Source: Strongyloides papillosus (taxonomy: Eukaryota; Nematoda; Chromadorea; Rhabditida; Strongyloididae). From it: a stretch of DNA of 64,000 bases. Numbering within the stretch: the stretch's first letter is position 1; the number at the start of each line of letters is the position of its first letter. The notes beneath the pieces are model-generated. The model had not been told where the DNA came from. It saw only the letters and a list, made by a program, of their open reading frames with translations, and did not search any database. The position numbers and the translations under genes were made by a program. The stretch is from NCBI GenBank assembly GCA_005656395.1, contig SRSI01000048.1, positions 2,294,001-2,358,000 of the forward strand, read 5' to 3'. This document shows, one piece after another, positions 47,288 through 59,355 of this stretch.

Positions 47288-49542
47288 ATTGCTATTAATA
47301 GCGACCCTGTTTACTATCCAAAGAGGGCTCCAGGATCTGCGGGAAGAACTGTAAAGTTGTTCACCAACTACTTTGGACTTGAGTTAGGTAACGCCCAGGG
47401 AACAGTCGTTTACCAATATGAGATTGATATCATAAAAATCTTGAACAATGGCAAAAAAGTCATTGTCAACAAGAAGAAAGAAGCTGGGGCAGAGACGAAT
47501 GAGTAAGTTTTACGCTGTAGTATTATGAGTTTACATACATTTTTAGTTACTTGGAACAAATGTCCAGAAGAAGTTTGGTCGCTTTATGGCCAGCTTTTCA
47601 TGAAGTCTTGGAGAAACACCAAATTGCTAGACCAGCTTCGTCCATTACTGATTTTAATAGGATTTTGTACATGTTGGATCCTATCCATGTAAATTTTACG
47701 GACGAGGATAAGAAGAATGAATTCTTCACATTATTTTTGGATAAAGCCGATTTCCCTGATGAGGTCGTTAGTTCTGATGAATCAAAAGATGTTGAGAAGT
47801 TGGAATACAACATCAGATTCACGAATGAGTTTGAGGCTGCGGATCCAATCTTTTCTGATAGTGTTTTGGATCGCGACGGTGTTCAATACCTCGCTTTGTT
47901 GCAGTCGATGATGATGAGTTTGGATGAGGAGAATATCTCTATCTATGAGAACGGAAAAAATTACCTTACCCGTCCTTTAAGTCACGGATTCAAGGAGTCG
48001 GACATCCCGGAGTTGCATGGAGGCAAGAGACTTGGAATTGGCTCTCAAAAATCTGTTAAACTCATCGAAGGTTCTAAGGACGAAGCTGGGATTTCATTGG
48101 CTATTGACACCAAGAGAACAGCCTTCCACGAGCCAATGCCTTTGTCGGATAAATTCAACGCTTTATTGGCTAGCCTAAGAGGTGGTGCAGGCAAATTCAC
48201 CGATGCAAATGTCAAGAAGGTAATTGACAACATGAAAGGATTAGCTTGCCACTGCGTTCATTTGAAGAACAGGATCGTAATTGTCTCAAATATCTCCACT
48301 GAGACAGCAAGTAGTAAGAAGATTGCTATTGATGGGAAAAATTGCTCGGTCGCCGATTACTACAAGATGAAGTACAACATAACGCTTAGAAATCCTAACC
48401 TCCCATTGGTCGTCCAAAAGAAAATCTTCAAAGGTAACAAGGAGGAATGCTACTATCCCATGGAGTTGCTAAACGTTGCTGAATTCCAACGTGTTGGACA
48501 GAATGCCCAGACACCCGAGCAAATCTCTGCCATGATAAGACAATATGCTACTTCTCCACGTAAGAGACTCTCTGAAATTCACAACCTTTTCTCTGCTTTC
48601 CAATTAACCTCAAGTAAGCACCCTGTAGAAGTCAGTATCACCGCCGAAGGAAGACAACTAAAGCCTCCAACCCTCCTCTGCAGAAATAACAAATCTACTG
48701 ATATTAAAAACGAGGAGGGGACATGGAAATTGAGAAAAGGCACAGTCTTCAATAAACCATCTAGAATCTCTGACTGGCGCGCTGTTTTGATCCAAGGCAA
48801 TGGGAGACACGATGTTAATATGGAGATTGCTGATACATTTATTAAAATGTACTTCAATAGTGCTCGTTGGCATGGTGTCAAGATTACCGACTGTGCTGAA
48901 ATATGCCAATGTATTCCAAACGAGAAGGAACTTTTGAATCTCTTTGACTACTTGAAGGAGCATAAGACTGGATTTGCTTTGTTTATGACATCCGACAGCG
49001 TTACAAACCTCCATAACTTAATAAAGTTATATGAGAGACAGTACGAAATACCGACACAGGATCTCAAACATAGTACTGTCTCCAAAATTGTCAAGCATAA
49101 TCAATACAGAGCATTGGAGAACATAATCATGAAGTCCAATGTTAAGAAGGGTGGTCATAACTTTGACCTTAAAGATGTTATCAAACCGGATACAATGATA
49201 GTGGGAATTGGTTTTAACCACATAATTAATGGTGGTGAGGACAGTTTATCTGTTGTTGGTTATGCTGCCAACACAAGAAAAATTCCAAGTGAATTCGCTG
49301 GGGATGTACACTACATCCAATTTGCTAGAGATGGAAAGATTGAATTCTATGACAAGGTCATCCAAAATACTGTCAAGAACTTCAAAGCTTCACGTGGAAT
49401 TTTACCAAAAGAAATTTTTATCTATCGTACTTCCGGAAGTGAGGGAAGATACAACGTTTATTACATCAATGAAATTCCATACATCAAGGCAAAGATCAAG
49501 CAATATGCTCCAGGAGCAAAGCTTGTCATCATTGTTGTTTGA
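47288..49542 (+). CDS. Worm-type Argonaute (WAGO-like), slicer-dead, 5' exon not found and C-terminus short
   Basis: Two exons are clear: 47288-47502 (after acceptor TTTTTAG) and 47547-49542, about 736 residues. The N domain begins VKLFTNYFGLEL, PAZ ends in YYPMELLNV (about 374), and MID and PIWI follow. Small-RNA-guided silencing is the family role. PIWI catalytic residues are gone: GIGFNH stands where GADVTH is expected, and YRTSGSEGR where YRDGVSEGQ is expected. The protein stops at KLVIIVV, just before the usual QKRHHTR-like end, so the last catalytic His is missing; the frame continues after the TGA with KSTQCEISYF. Either a WAGO-type guide-binding protein or a young pseudogene. Its codons are clearly richer in G and C than neighbouring DNA. 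Confidence 0.8.
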
Positions 49543-50549
49543 AAAAGCACACAGTGTGAGATTTCTTATTTTTTGGGTTTAATTTTAAATTTTTTTTTTG
49601 TATTTTTAATTGTATTTTTATGTATATTTATATTTGCTATGTTTATTGTATTATATAGGAGAAGAACAAAGTTTTTTGAAGCAAGAAAGATAATTTGAAA
49701 GATTAGGAGAATATTTTGAACTTATATATGAGAAAAATTGAAGGTTATAGTGATCAAACCATGTAATTTTATTGTATATAGTGTTGTATATTATGTATAT
49801 TGTATTTTATAAATTTAAAAATTACTAAAATAAAATAATGATTGTACTGTATTATTGATTAAAATTAAACTTACTTATTGTTTTTGTTTTTCGTTTCAAA
49901 ATTACTTATGTTTTTGCGTTGAGATATTGTCACCCGTAGATTGTTACAATTTATATGCCCTAGAATTTATTTTTTTTTCTTATTTTGATATTATTTTCTT
50001 GGATAGATAATTTATTGTACATCATGTTTTCAGATCATGCTAACGTATGGTGTCAGCTGTAAAATTTCACTGGTAAGAATTAAAATTCTTACTTTTCGTA
50101 GTTTAGCAAGTCACGAACATGAAAATGATGATATAATTACTGTTAGAAAACCTGTTGATTATAAGCCAGGATAGGATATTTTATGCTTGCGGAAACTCAT
50201 ATTTAAAATTGAGTGGTATACGTTTAGATTGGTTGTTTGGTGATGGATAGAAAAGACCGTTCGCTGAAATCTAGATAGTAAAATGGTTTGTTTTTAATCT
50301 TTATTGTAATTCTGATAAATAATTAAATATTTTAACTATATTGAATTTTAATTTTTTTCACTACTATACATTTTAATGCAATATTATAGCATTATTTTCT
50401 CCAAACCAAAAATTTTGAATGTAAGATTGAATAACATATTATCGATAATAATATTTACTGAGATTTTGATAATAATTTTGTGTTATATTAAAATTTCGTA
50501 TGAAAAAAAATATTATATAATCGGTAGATTTTTTCCACAAATTATCACA
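49543..50549. other. Interval between Argonaute and broken membrane-protein gene
   Basis: AT-rich. A plus-strand stretch at about 50094-50180 (LASHEHENDDIITVRKP in translation, then a stop) looks like a decayed coding fragment. Nothing else is recognised. Confidence 0.35.
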
Positions 50550-51964
50550 ATGTTTGTTAAGTTCTACTTGTTGAGTGCTGCTTTGGTTTTGATGCCACTA
50601 CCAATACAGTCTCAAGGATAACATGATGACAATCTATCTTTCGACGTTTCTGAGAATATCGATGGATCAAAGTTTTCAGTTGATTTAGAAGTAAAAAAAT
50701 CTTCTGATATAGTACTGGTAAAATGCTCTAATGTTGGTTATTTGCATGGAAATTCTGGTTATAAATTTACAACCATTAATGATGTAGGTAAATATAAAAA
50801 TTTAGCTTCTTCGACATCATTAAAATATATATGGGTGCCATTTTTGAATAAATTATTTAACTCAGCACGATTTAGTTGTGAAGAAATTACAATTAAACAT
50901 GGTGATGTTTTCTCTCCCATGATAGGTTGGACTTATAATGTTAAATGGAATAACGCTAGGGAGGATAAAACCAGAATAAATTTAAATTATATGGACGACC
51001 CATTTCCAAAAACTCATTCTAAATGTCACAATAAAACTGAAAATTTGTAAATTGTGTCTAGGGATAAAGATAACGACATGGCAGTGATAATTAATCCACG
51101 AGATGACAAGAATTTTTATGCAAATCAGGAGTTTTATTACTTTAAAAAGCCTGAAGAAAATGATGGAAGAAAGATTATAGAAAATTGTGGTAAATATAGA
51201 GGATACAAGAATCAACCACATTTCAATTTACCTGATTACAGTGATAATTCTACTATTGATGAAGTAAAGAAAATTATTATTAATGAGTCATATTATGAAA
51301 AAGAGAAAAAGATTAAGATAAATCTTAAGGTAGGAGATGATATAAAGTTTTATCGTAATGAAATAATATTTCTATCAAGAATGAAATATGCTGAAAGCGA
51401 GCTTATAGATATTGAAAATTCTATTCAAAAAATAAATTCAATTTTTGTTATTAAAGGATTCGATTTAGTGAAGCTGGTGTACAATCATTTAGATGCTACA
51501 TGATACAATGAAGTATCCCAACTATGCTATTTTGGACCAGCCTCCAAAAATATTACAATTGACAAATATTATGGCGTAAAGCTGCTCGTTTTTTTAATTC
51601 AAACTGCTCTATTTATTTTATGAATGTTGGTTACTTGGATAAGATAATTTATGATGAAGTAGAAGGAAGCATTGATAGAAGTTTAGATTTTATATCTTTT
51701 GGAAGAGAAGATGATTGTGGTTGTTTTTGTTAAAAAAATTTTAATTGTATCTACAAGACTTTAGATGGAACTATAACAATTTCTAACAAATATGATCATC
51801 AGGACATAAGTGTTAATGTGTGCAATATTAATTCTTACCATTCCATGATTAATAGGAAAAGTAACATTTTCAGAAGTTCTTGAATAATCTTTGGAGTTTC
51901 TATATTATTTTTATTGATACTTATAGCAGTTATAATAATAATAGTTGTTAGAAAACGCCGCTAG
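50550..51964 (+). pseudogene. Type I membrane protein gene broken by five in-frame stops and one frameshift
   Basis: From ATG 50550 one frame runs with good coding character for over 1 kb: signal peptide MFVKFYLLSAALVLMPLPIQ, then a Cys-containing ectodomain. Stops interrupt it at 50619 (TAA), 51048 (TAA) and 51501 (TGA). A one-base shift in a T run (about 51588-51594) restores the frame, then TAA at 51731 and TGA at 51881. It ends with a membrane span (about 51887-51945, Ile/Leu/Val-rich), the stop-transfer RKRR, and TAG at 51962. The intact ancestor would have had about 470 residues. No family recognised; the layout suits a receptor or surface glycoprotein. No introns. Confidence 0.7.
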
Positions 51965-53331
51965 TATTCTTGTGTGAAAGTGGATACTATACTTTTTTAA
52001 TTATTAAAAAACGCAAACAAAAACAAGTATGCATCAAAATATCGATAAATAATAATTTTGTTTAAAATAATATCATGATTAATTGTATTTGTAATTTTAT
52101 TTAAACAAAAAATAAAATGTTTGTGTAATTGATCTATTTTTTTAATCTAATTTTAAAATCAAAAAATACTGTTTTTACTAATTATTTGATATTGTAACTT
52201 TTTGTATATTAAGAATTTAATATACATTGTAAAAATTTAAATTTACTATAAAAATTGAAATTATAAAAAAGAATATAGTTTCTGTTTTCATGAATTGTCT
52301 CAAAAGCACATCAAATATGGTAAAATCAACAAAATGACACAATAAGTTTCTAAAACATTGACATTATAGTTATTGGAGTCAATCTCAAGAAAAGTGCTAA
52401 AATAATTGATAAAAACATTATTGAAAACGATTTTAAAATTTATATTTTGCTTAAAAGTTACATTTTTATCGTTACTTCATTCTCTTAAATCTTTTCAATT
52501 AAACATTTTCCACAACTACCAGTATTTACTGGATCTGAAAAATGTTAATATAAAAATTGGATTTAAATTAGTTTTATTAGTCTCGATAAATGATTGAATA
52601 TTTCACCACTATTAAATTTTCATTTTTTTCTTTTCCTAACTATATTATGTATCATGTATAAATCATTTTACAAATAAAATATTAGTTAAAGTTCAATTTT
52701 TAATTTTCACATTACTTTTTTAATATGAAAAATTATGTTATGATTGTATATTTTATAAAAAATTATTTTTTTCCTCTACATGTTGAGGGTTAATTTCGCT
52801 TAAAATATCTTTGTGCACTACAGCACATTTTTCACCAAACAATTCATATAAAGGAGTATAGGAATTTATCTATAAAGTGATATTTCTTTTGGAGTTTATA
52901 ATTATTGCTATATATTGTAAGTACTACTTACTTACTTAGAGATTTTTGTTACTTTCTCTTTGCAAAAAATATTTATTACAGGTTATTCCTCAGAAATTTG
53001 TCCATCGGAAACAATCGCCGTTGTCTATCAAATATGTAGGATTCAACGAAGTAGAAAAATGATTTGAATACTGTAGGTAAAAGGGAAAAAAAAGCTACCA
53101 CACAGGCTCAAATTTGTTAAATTCTCATAGAGTACACATAATCATTACTTAATCATACTTAGAATACATAAGGTATGAATCATTAAATAGGTGTAATAAA
53201 TAAAGATAATAGAAGAAATGCTATATGTATGATATTTTAATTTTTTTTATTATTCCAAAAAAAACCTTCTAGTAAAGATATGGGATAAATAAATAACATA
53301 CATTAATTCCAGAAATAATTATTAACGTGAC
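51965..53331. other. AT-rich interval with two possible exon relics
   Basis: Mostly featureless. A minus-strand frame at 52869-52753 preceded by CTTTATAG encodes 38 ordinary residues (includes LYELFGEKCAVVHKDILSE). A plus-strand stretch at about 52983-53063 follows TTATTACAG and encodes VIPQKFVHRKQSPLSIKYVG. Both look like leftovers of genes, with no continuation found. Confidence 0.3.
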
Positions 53332-53945
53332 AATCCACAAATTGCACAATCATTTGAATTACCAGTGTTTTCATATGTACAGTATTGACAATTCCACAAA
53401 CCACTTCCAGAACCATTATTTGATTTAGATTAATTTGGTGATGATCCACCACTTTGTGATTGAGAACATAGTTCCATCAATGTTTTAAAGTTAGCATTAT
53501 TATCATAAAATGCCTTAATTCCCTCGCCATCTTGTTTAACAACATATAAACATACTTCTTTCATCTCGTCTATTGAAAGTTTAAGAACATCATTAGACAT
53601 TAGAAATACTAAGAAATGGAAATTTTTACTTAGTTCATGAAGTTTATCCTCTCCATAGGAATGAACAACATTAGCTATCTATGTAATATCATATGCCTCA
53701 CTGATAACTAAATGATTTTCAATAGGAAAATTTAGTTGTTCATTTTTTGGTACATGAAATGTAAAGTCTGAACTTTTTGGCATACCTCCTGGGATATCAA
53801 CAAACAAAAATTGGACTGGAAGAGGTTTACCATATCTTTATGAACCTCTGATTTATATTCATTCTTTTGTACAAATTGAACTTCTGTGATACACACAAAA
53901 CCTAAATGTGTCTCCACGTGTCGTTCAGTTTATGCTAAACCATCA
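53332..53945 (-). pseudogene. NPL4 (p97/CDC-48 cofactor) pseudogene, C-terminal part
   Basis: Minus-strand sequence matches the C-terminal half of NPL4: the segment with PVQFLFVDIPGGMPK then FPIENH, the helical part FHFLVFLMSNDVLKLS, and an NZF zinc finger LWNCQYCTYENTG...CAICGLSR at the very end, before TAA at 53334-53332. A frameshift near 53816, a TAG after EAYDIT and a TAA after GSSPN break it. No introns remain, so it may be a truncated retrocopy; a 5'-truncated copy is typical of such. NPL4 with UFD1 normally feeds ubiquitinated proteins to CDC-48. Confidence 0.75.
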
Positions 53946-54289
53946 TTAGCGGTTTGATGAAAAACGACATGTTACATTTTAATGTAAACTGCATAATGAC
54001 ATTTATATTAAAAATTTTAATTTGTGGTTTAGTTAAAAATTAGGTAAATTTTTTTTTGCATATAATGTACAATACATTCTTTTACAAAATGTCTTTGATA
54101 AAACTACACGATGTCATTTTATATAATTTTGTAATAATTATCAATTTTACACAAAAATAAAATTCAGGAAAATTTTTCTTGTAATTTACAAGAAATCTCA
54201 CGGATTGTGCAATTAGAGGAAAACTTTTCTTGCATAGCAGGAAATTATTTATTAAATATTGCGGGAAACATTTTGCTTCAAATTTGAGG

Positions 54290-54915
54290 GAAATAGGTTT
54301 TTAAATTACTGTAATTTGTAGAAAAAATATTCTTGTAAATACAGGAAAAAATTTCGGTAAAAAACTTAGGAATAATATTACTGTAAATGAATAGAAAAAT
54401 ATTCCTGTAAAAACTCAAGAGAAATATTCCTGTAAATGGATGAAAAAAAATTCTTGTAAAAATGAAGGAAGAACATTCCTGTAAATGTAAGAAAAACATT
54501 CTTGTAAATGTAGGAAGAGCATTCTTGTAAATGCAAGAAAAGTAATCCCGTAAAAGTGAAGGAATAGTATTCTTGTAAATGCAAGAAAAATAATCCTACA
54601 AAAGTGAAGGAAAAACATTCTTGTAAACGCAAGAAAAACATTCTTGTAAATGTAGGAATAGCATTCTTGTAAATGCAAGAAAAGTAATCCTACAAAAGTG
54701 AAGGAAAAACATTCCTGTAAATGTAAGAAAAGTAATCCCGTAAAAGTGAAGGAATAGTATTCTTGTAAATGCAAGAAAAGTAATCCTACAAAAGTGAAGG
54801 AAAAACATTCCTGTAAATGTAAGAAAAACATTCTTGTAAATGTAGGAATAGCATTCTTGTAGATGCAAGAAAAGTAATCCTACAAAAGTGAAGGAAAAAC
54901 ATTCCTGTAAATGGG
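54290..54915. repeat. Minisatellite, 22-24 bp units
   Basis: About 27 imperfect copies of units such as ATTCTTGTAAATGCAAGAAA and TCCTACAAAAGTGAAGGAAA, which alternate in a partly regular higher-order order. The Leu/Phe/Gln-rich open frames here in all three minus frames are by-products of the repeat, not genes. Confidence 0.85.
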
Positions 54916-55049
54916 TAAAAAAACTTATTACAACATTACTTAAGATAATTGCAAATAAATATTAAAATTAAAAATATAAAACAACTTTAAGATTTTATTT
55001 ATTTAAATTCTCATTAACAACAATAATTAAAGATATTTATAAAAAAAAA

Positions 55050-55685
55050 CAATATGATTGCTCCAGATTGACCGCTTTTCCCCCTTGCAATCCATGAAAG
55101 ATCCCACCTGTAAACTGTGACAATTCCATTAAAATAATAAAACATAGATGATAAAACTTACCTGTGACTGAAGGCATCTGTAGCCTACAACCTCCAAGAT
55201 GACTGCCCTTCTTGTAATCCAAAAAAGATCCAAACCTGCAAATAACATTAATTCCATACTACAAAAACTCACCTTCTGACCAAAGGCATACCTGTAGCCT
55301 ACAAATCTCCAGATTGACCGCCCTTCCCCTTACAATCCATGGAAGATCCCACCTGTAAACTGTGACAATCATATTAAAATAATAAAACATAGATGATAAA
55401 ACTTACCTGTAACTGAAGGCATCTGTAGCCTACAACCTCCAAGATGACTGCCCTTCCCCCTTGCAATCTATGGAAGATCCACACCTGTAAACTACGAAAA
55501 TCATATTAAAATAATAAAACATAAATGATTAAACTTACCTGTGACTGAAGGCATCTGTAGCCTACAACTTCCAGATTGACTGCCCTTCCTCCTTGTAATC
55601 CAAAAAAGATCCACACCTGCAAATAACATTAATTTCATACTACAAAAACTCACCTTCTGACCAAAGGCATACCTGTAGCCTACAA
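55050..55685 (-). repeat. Tandem array of exon-like units with splice signals
   Basis: On the minus strand about 5.5 units each contain an exon-like block bounded by ...CAG| and |GTAAGTTT or |GTGAGTTT. Blocks: 55685-55654 (partial), 55616-55539, 55484-55407, 55352-55273, 55235-55162, 55107-about 55050. Two are exactly 78 bp and open in phase 0 (26 codons beginning VWIF and containing VVGYRCLQ); others carry small indels. Spacers alternate 37, 54, 54, 37, 54 bp with GT...AG ends. Either a relic of a gene expanded by exon duplication or a satellite derived from one exon. Confidence 0.75.
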
Positions 55686-56224
55686 ATAAATAATTAAATA
55701 GCAAAAAAAAATGATAAAACCTACACTTAACTAATTAATAAATGCATTTAAAAAATGCGCAAAATAACAATTACATTTTGATGAAAAAACAAGCGCCATG
55801 TGTAAGGATTCCACTCCAATATTCTGGATAGGATATTCGACCCGCGCTATAACACAAACAAGGACTGCTATTAGTATATCATATATATGACTCATTTAGT
55901 TGGAATTTTTGACAAATCAAATCATGTCGTTTAATTTTAAAGAGTATTTAATATATTAATTTTAATGAATTAATTTGGAAATCAAACTTCAGCGAGTTAC
56001 GAAATTATATATAGTGATAATCAACCAGGAGAATATATTCAACAAAATTTTAAAGATGTACATAAACATTTTTTAAAAGAAATTTTAAAATTTCTAAAAA
56101 AAAACAATTCAAATTTAGTAATTGAAAATAACTTTATTAAATGCAAGATGCACGTTACCTGTTAAATATACAACAAGTCCTACAAAGATTTTTTACTATA
56201 TTTTTTATCATATTTTTTATCATA

Positions 56225-56800
56225 TTATCTAATATTTAAAGATTAATCCCCAAATCCATTTTTCATGCATTCCAAAAATCCTGTAGTTCATTTTCCTGCA
56301 TTCAAAAATCCCCCACTCCATTTTTCTTGCATTCCAAAAATCCTGTAGTCCATTTTCTTGCATTTAAAAATCCCCCAATCCATTTTCCCTCGTTTAAAAA
56401 TCCCCCACTCCATTTTTCTTGCATTTAAAAATCCTGTAGTCCATTTTACTGCATTCAAAATTCCCCCAGTCCATTTTCCTTCATTTAAAAATCCTGTAAT
56501 CAACTTTTCCTGCACTTGAAACTCCTGAAATTTGCCTTTCTTGCATTTGAAATTCCTTCAATTTATTTTCCTTCATTGAAAAATCCTGTAATCTATTTTT
56601 CTTGCATTTAAAAATCCTGCAATCCATTTTATCGCATTTAAAAATCCTGTGATCTACATTTACTGTATTTTTTTTTCTTAGATTAGAATTTCCCGCAAAA
56701 AAAAATCCTGCAATTATTTTTCTTGCATTTTAATTTCGCTCAAAAGAAATTCTTGCAATTATTTTTCCTGCAATTAAGAAAATTCCTTCAAAATTTTTTC
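56225..56800. repeat. Minisatellite, ~30 bp units
   Basis: Degenerate copies of TTTTTCTTGCATT(C/T)(C/A)AAAAATCC with CTGTAGTCCA or CCCCACTCCA between. Its core is the reverse complement of the core of the minisatellite at 54290-54915. No gene. Confidence 0.8.
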
Positions 56801-57079
56801 TGGCTTTCAAAATTCTGGGAATTTTTTTGTGTGTAATAAAAAAGTTTATTTATAAACATAAATATTACGAATTTTCAAGTTAAACATTTCATTTGTATTA
56901 GATAGTAATATTACTATAGAAATTTTTTTAACAATACTTTTATTAATTCATAAAAAAAAATATTTTTATTTATCAATCGGTGCATTAAAAAATATTTTTT
57001 ATTTTGGAAATAACTTCGTGACATCCTGTGTTATTAAATCACCACGGGTTGAAAAAAAATTAATTTATCCATAAGTGTC

Positions 57080-57480
57080 GAGAATCATCTATAAGAATAA
57101 GTGATGTTATTTACGCAATTGATTTATGTAAAAAAAGACCGGTAGATTGAATCAAAAAAGAGATAAATGTTTCTATGAAACCAAGTAGGTTTCAAAAGAC
57201 AAGAAGGGTCAAAGAAAAAGAAGGGCAGGAAAAACCAGAAAAGAACATCGTTGTCGGTTGATAACAAAAAATTTTGTGAATAAACTTCCTGAATACACAT
57301 AACCACATATAAAAAATTTACCACTGGATTCATCTATATTAACGATAAAAGCTCTTGGACTAGGTGATTCAGAAGAGTTAAAACAGAATGGACTAAAAAA
57401 ATAGATGAATTCAATACAAATGAAGCTGAAAATAATCTTCAACAACATGATGCACTGGACAATAATAAGAATCCATCTTA
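57080..57480 (+). pseudogene. Decayed basic coding fragment
   Basis: Pieces in different frames read like protein: MKPSRFQKTRRVKEKEGQEK near 57173, KALGLGDSEELKQNGLKK near 57350 and a Asn/Asp/Glu-rich end near 57395-57480 (stop TAA). Several stops and shifts separate them. Family unknown. Confidence 0.35.
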
Positions 57481-57779
57481 ATTCAATAAAAATTAAAATT
57501 TTTTATAATGATTAGAATAAACACTATTATAAACATATATTTTAAAGTTTTTATACAATTTATCCGTAAATTTACATCTACAATTTGTTAAAATATCATG
57601 TCTAAATATTTGTTGAAGTTGTTTAAAAAGATTCACGAGAGTAGTATCAACTTTTATCATCAAATTATCCAATTATGAAAATGCTTATTTGCAAAATATT
57701 TGTCAGAAAATAACTTTCCCAATCTCTTTTGTATAGTAAATGTTAATTCTTTTTAATAACAATATTTTTTATCAATAGC

Positions 57780-58135
57780 TTAATCTAAATATTCTTCCAA
57801 AAGCACCGAGAAATTCGGACAATGAAAATTGGGCGACTGGGAAAAGTGGTAGAGGAAGCAAAAAGAAAGATGATTCAACAAAGAAGTTCGCAACAAAGAA
57901 TTTCTACAGAGGTACGTAAGAAACTATTCTATCATTAGCAAATGCAGCTCTTCTTAAACAACTTGAGAAAGAAAATTTGGCTCCAGAAAATATTGTAAAA
58001 TGTATATATAAAGAAATATCAACCGATCTTGATGAAACTTTTAACAATAAAATAATATATTCTAAAAATAATCATAGTTTAACAAGAAAAAGTGAGCAAA
58101 AGAATAATAGAAAAGTAATAAAACATAGTGGATAA
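57780..58135 (+). pseudogene. Decayed Lys/Ser-rich coding fragment
   Basis: Follows an AATAG acceptor-like site. One frame, broken by a single TAA near 57918, includes GKSGRGSKKKDDSTKK and ANAALLKQLEKENLAPENI, and ends at TAA 58133. Unrecognised; may belong with the fragments at 58313-59355 to one former gene. Confidence 0.4.
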
Positions 58136-58312
58136 CCATTATATGAAACATTTTGTATCTTAAAATAAGGTGCATAACATTTCGCAGATATTTTAAATAG
58201 TTATTTTTAATATATTTTTTTAAAGACAAAATAAGAGTAGATTTGAAGGATTATCTTTTTAAGAACACTAGAATTGAGTTTGCAAAATTTTATTTTATTT
58301 ACAATCTCTGAA

Positions 58313-58851
58313 ATGCCAGTTAAAAAATTACCATCTTCAGGAACAAGAAATAAAATAATAAATGAGATGGATTGCGATAATGATAAAAAGGAAGATATAA
58401 TGTCTTTATAAACTTCAACAACCTTTGGATACGTTAATCTCTTTCATGAAGCAGTAGAAACATTAGAAACAAAAATAGTTGTTGGTTACTTTTTAAAAAA
58501 TCTCACGAATCACTAGTACAACTCTTGATGTCTAGTTATAAGGATAGACTTGTTAAAGCTCTACAAAAATCAGTTGATCATGCAAAATCTCTTTTTTTTA
58601 TTTGTATTTTATTTTTTTATGCTGATAAGTATAAAATAGCAGTATCAAGACCCAGTTAATTTGTAGCAAATGTTATACTTAACTTAAAGAATTCAAGTCA
58701 ATTTAATGAATATGAAATTTGTTTCCTTATTTCAGCACAGGGAGCAGTAATTGAAATATTTAAATCAAAGGAAAATACTGACGGTACCTTAAAAGAACAC
58801 TTAGATGAAACTATTGAAAAGATAAAAAATATTGTTATTAATAAAACTTAA
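58313..58851 (+). pseudogene. Decayed helical coding fragment
   Basis: Starts MPVKKLPSSGTRNKI, with a TAA after about 33 codons, a frameshift near 58490, and further stops. Later parts (SLVQLLMSSYKDRLVKALQK, and CFLISAQGAVIEIFKSKEN) look alpha-helical. The last frame ends at TAA 58849. Family not recognised. Confidence 0.4.
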
Positions 58852-59127
58852 TATTTATTTTATGTTGTGAGAACCCTGTTCCCTGTTTATTACTAGTAAA
58901 AAATTTTAAATTATTATATAATTAATTTTTTTAAAAGATACTAATAAAAAGCTAATAAAATATTAATGTGAAAAATTACTTAGAATTTCTAACACATTGT
59001 GTTTTTTTAAATGGAAAGTTTTAATTTAGTTTTAAAATGTATACCGGTTGTTGTTTATTTTCAAAATAATGCTCATTCTTTAATATTTATATATTTTACT
59101 AACTTTTCTTTTCAGACTAAAATTATG

Positions 59128-59355
59128 ATGTCACCGGATCAAGAGGGTATTATTTTCTAAATTGGACTAAAGTTAGGCTGAATTAAATAATGAAATCAAA
59201 AGAAAAATATTTTAAAAATTAAAAGTTAATCCAAGAACTGGTGTTGTAGAAGTATCATGTGAAAGTAGCCGTTACAGGATTCTTAGAGATAACTTTTTAA
59301 GAGCTACAACGAATCTGGACAGGATGGCTGACAGGATGAATGAAACTGAATAAAA
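59128..59355 (+). pseudogene. Decayed coding fragment ending in a helical tail
   Basis: The last 45 codons before TAA at about 59352 are clean (VNPRTGVVEVSCESSRYRIL then a helix with NLDRMADRM), whereas the upstream part has several stops. Unrecognised. Confidence 0.35.

Noticed and set aside
54278..54868. Leu/Phe-rich proteins in the minisatellite
   Set aside because: Open in several frames at once because the repeat unit lacks stops; composition follows the repeat.
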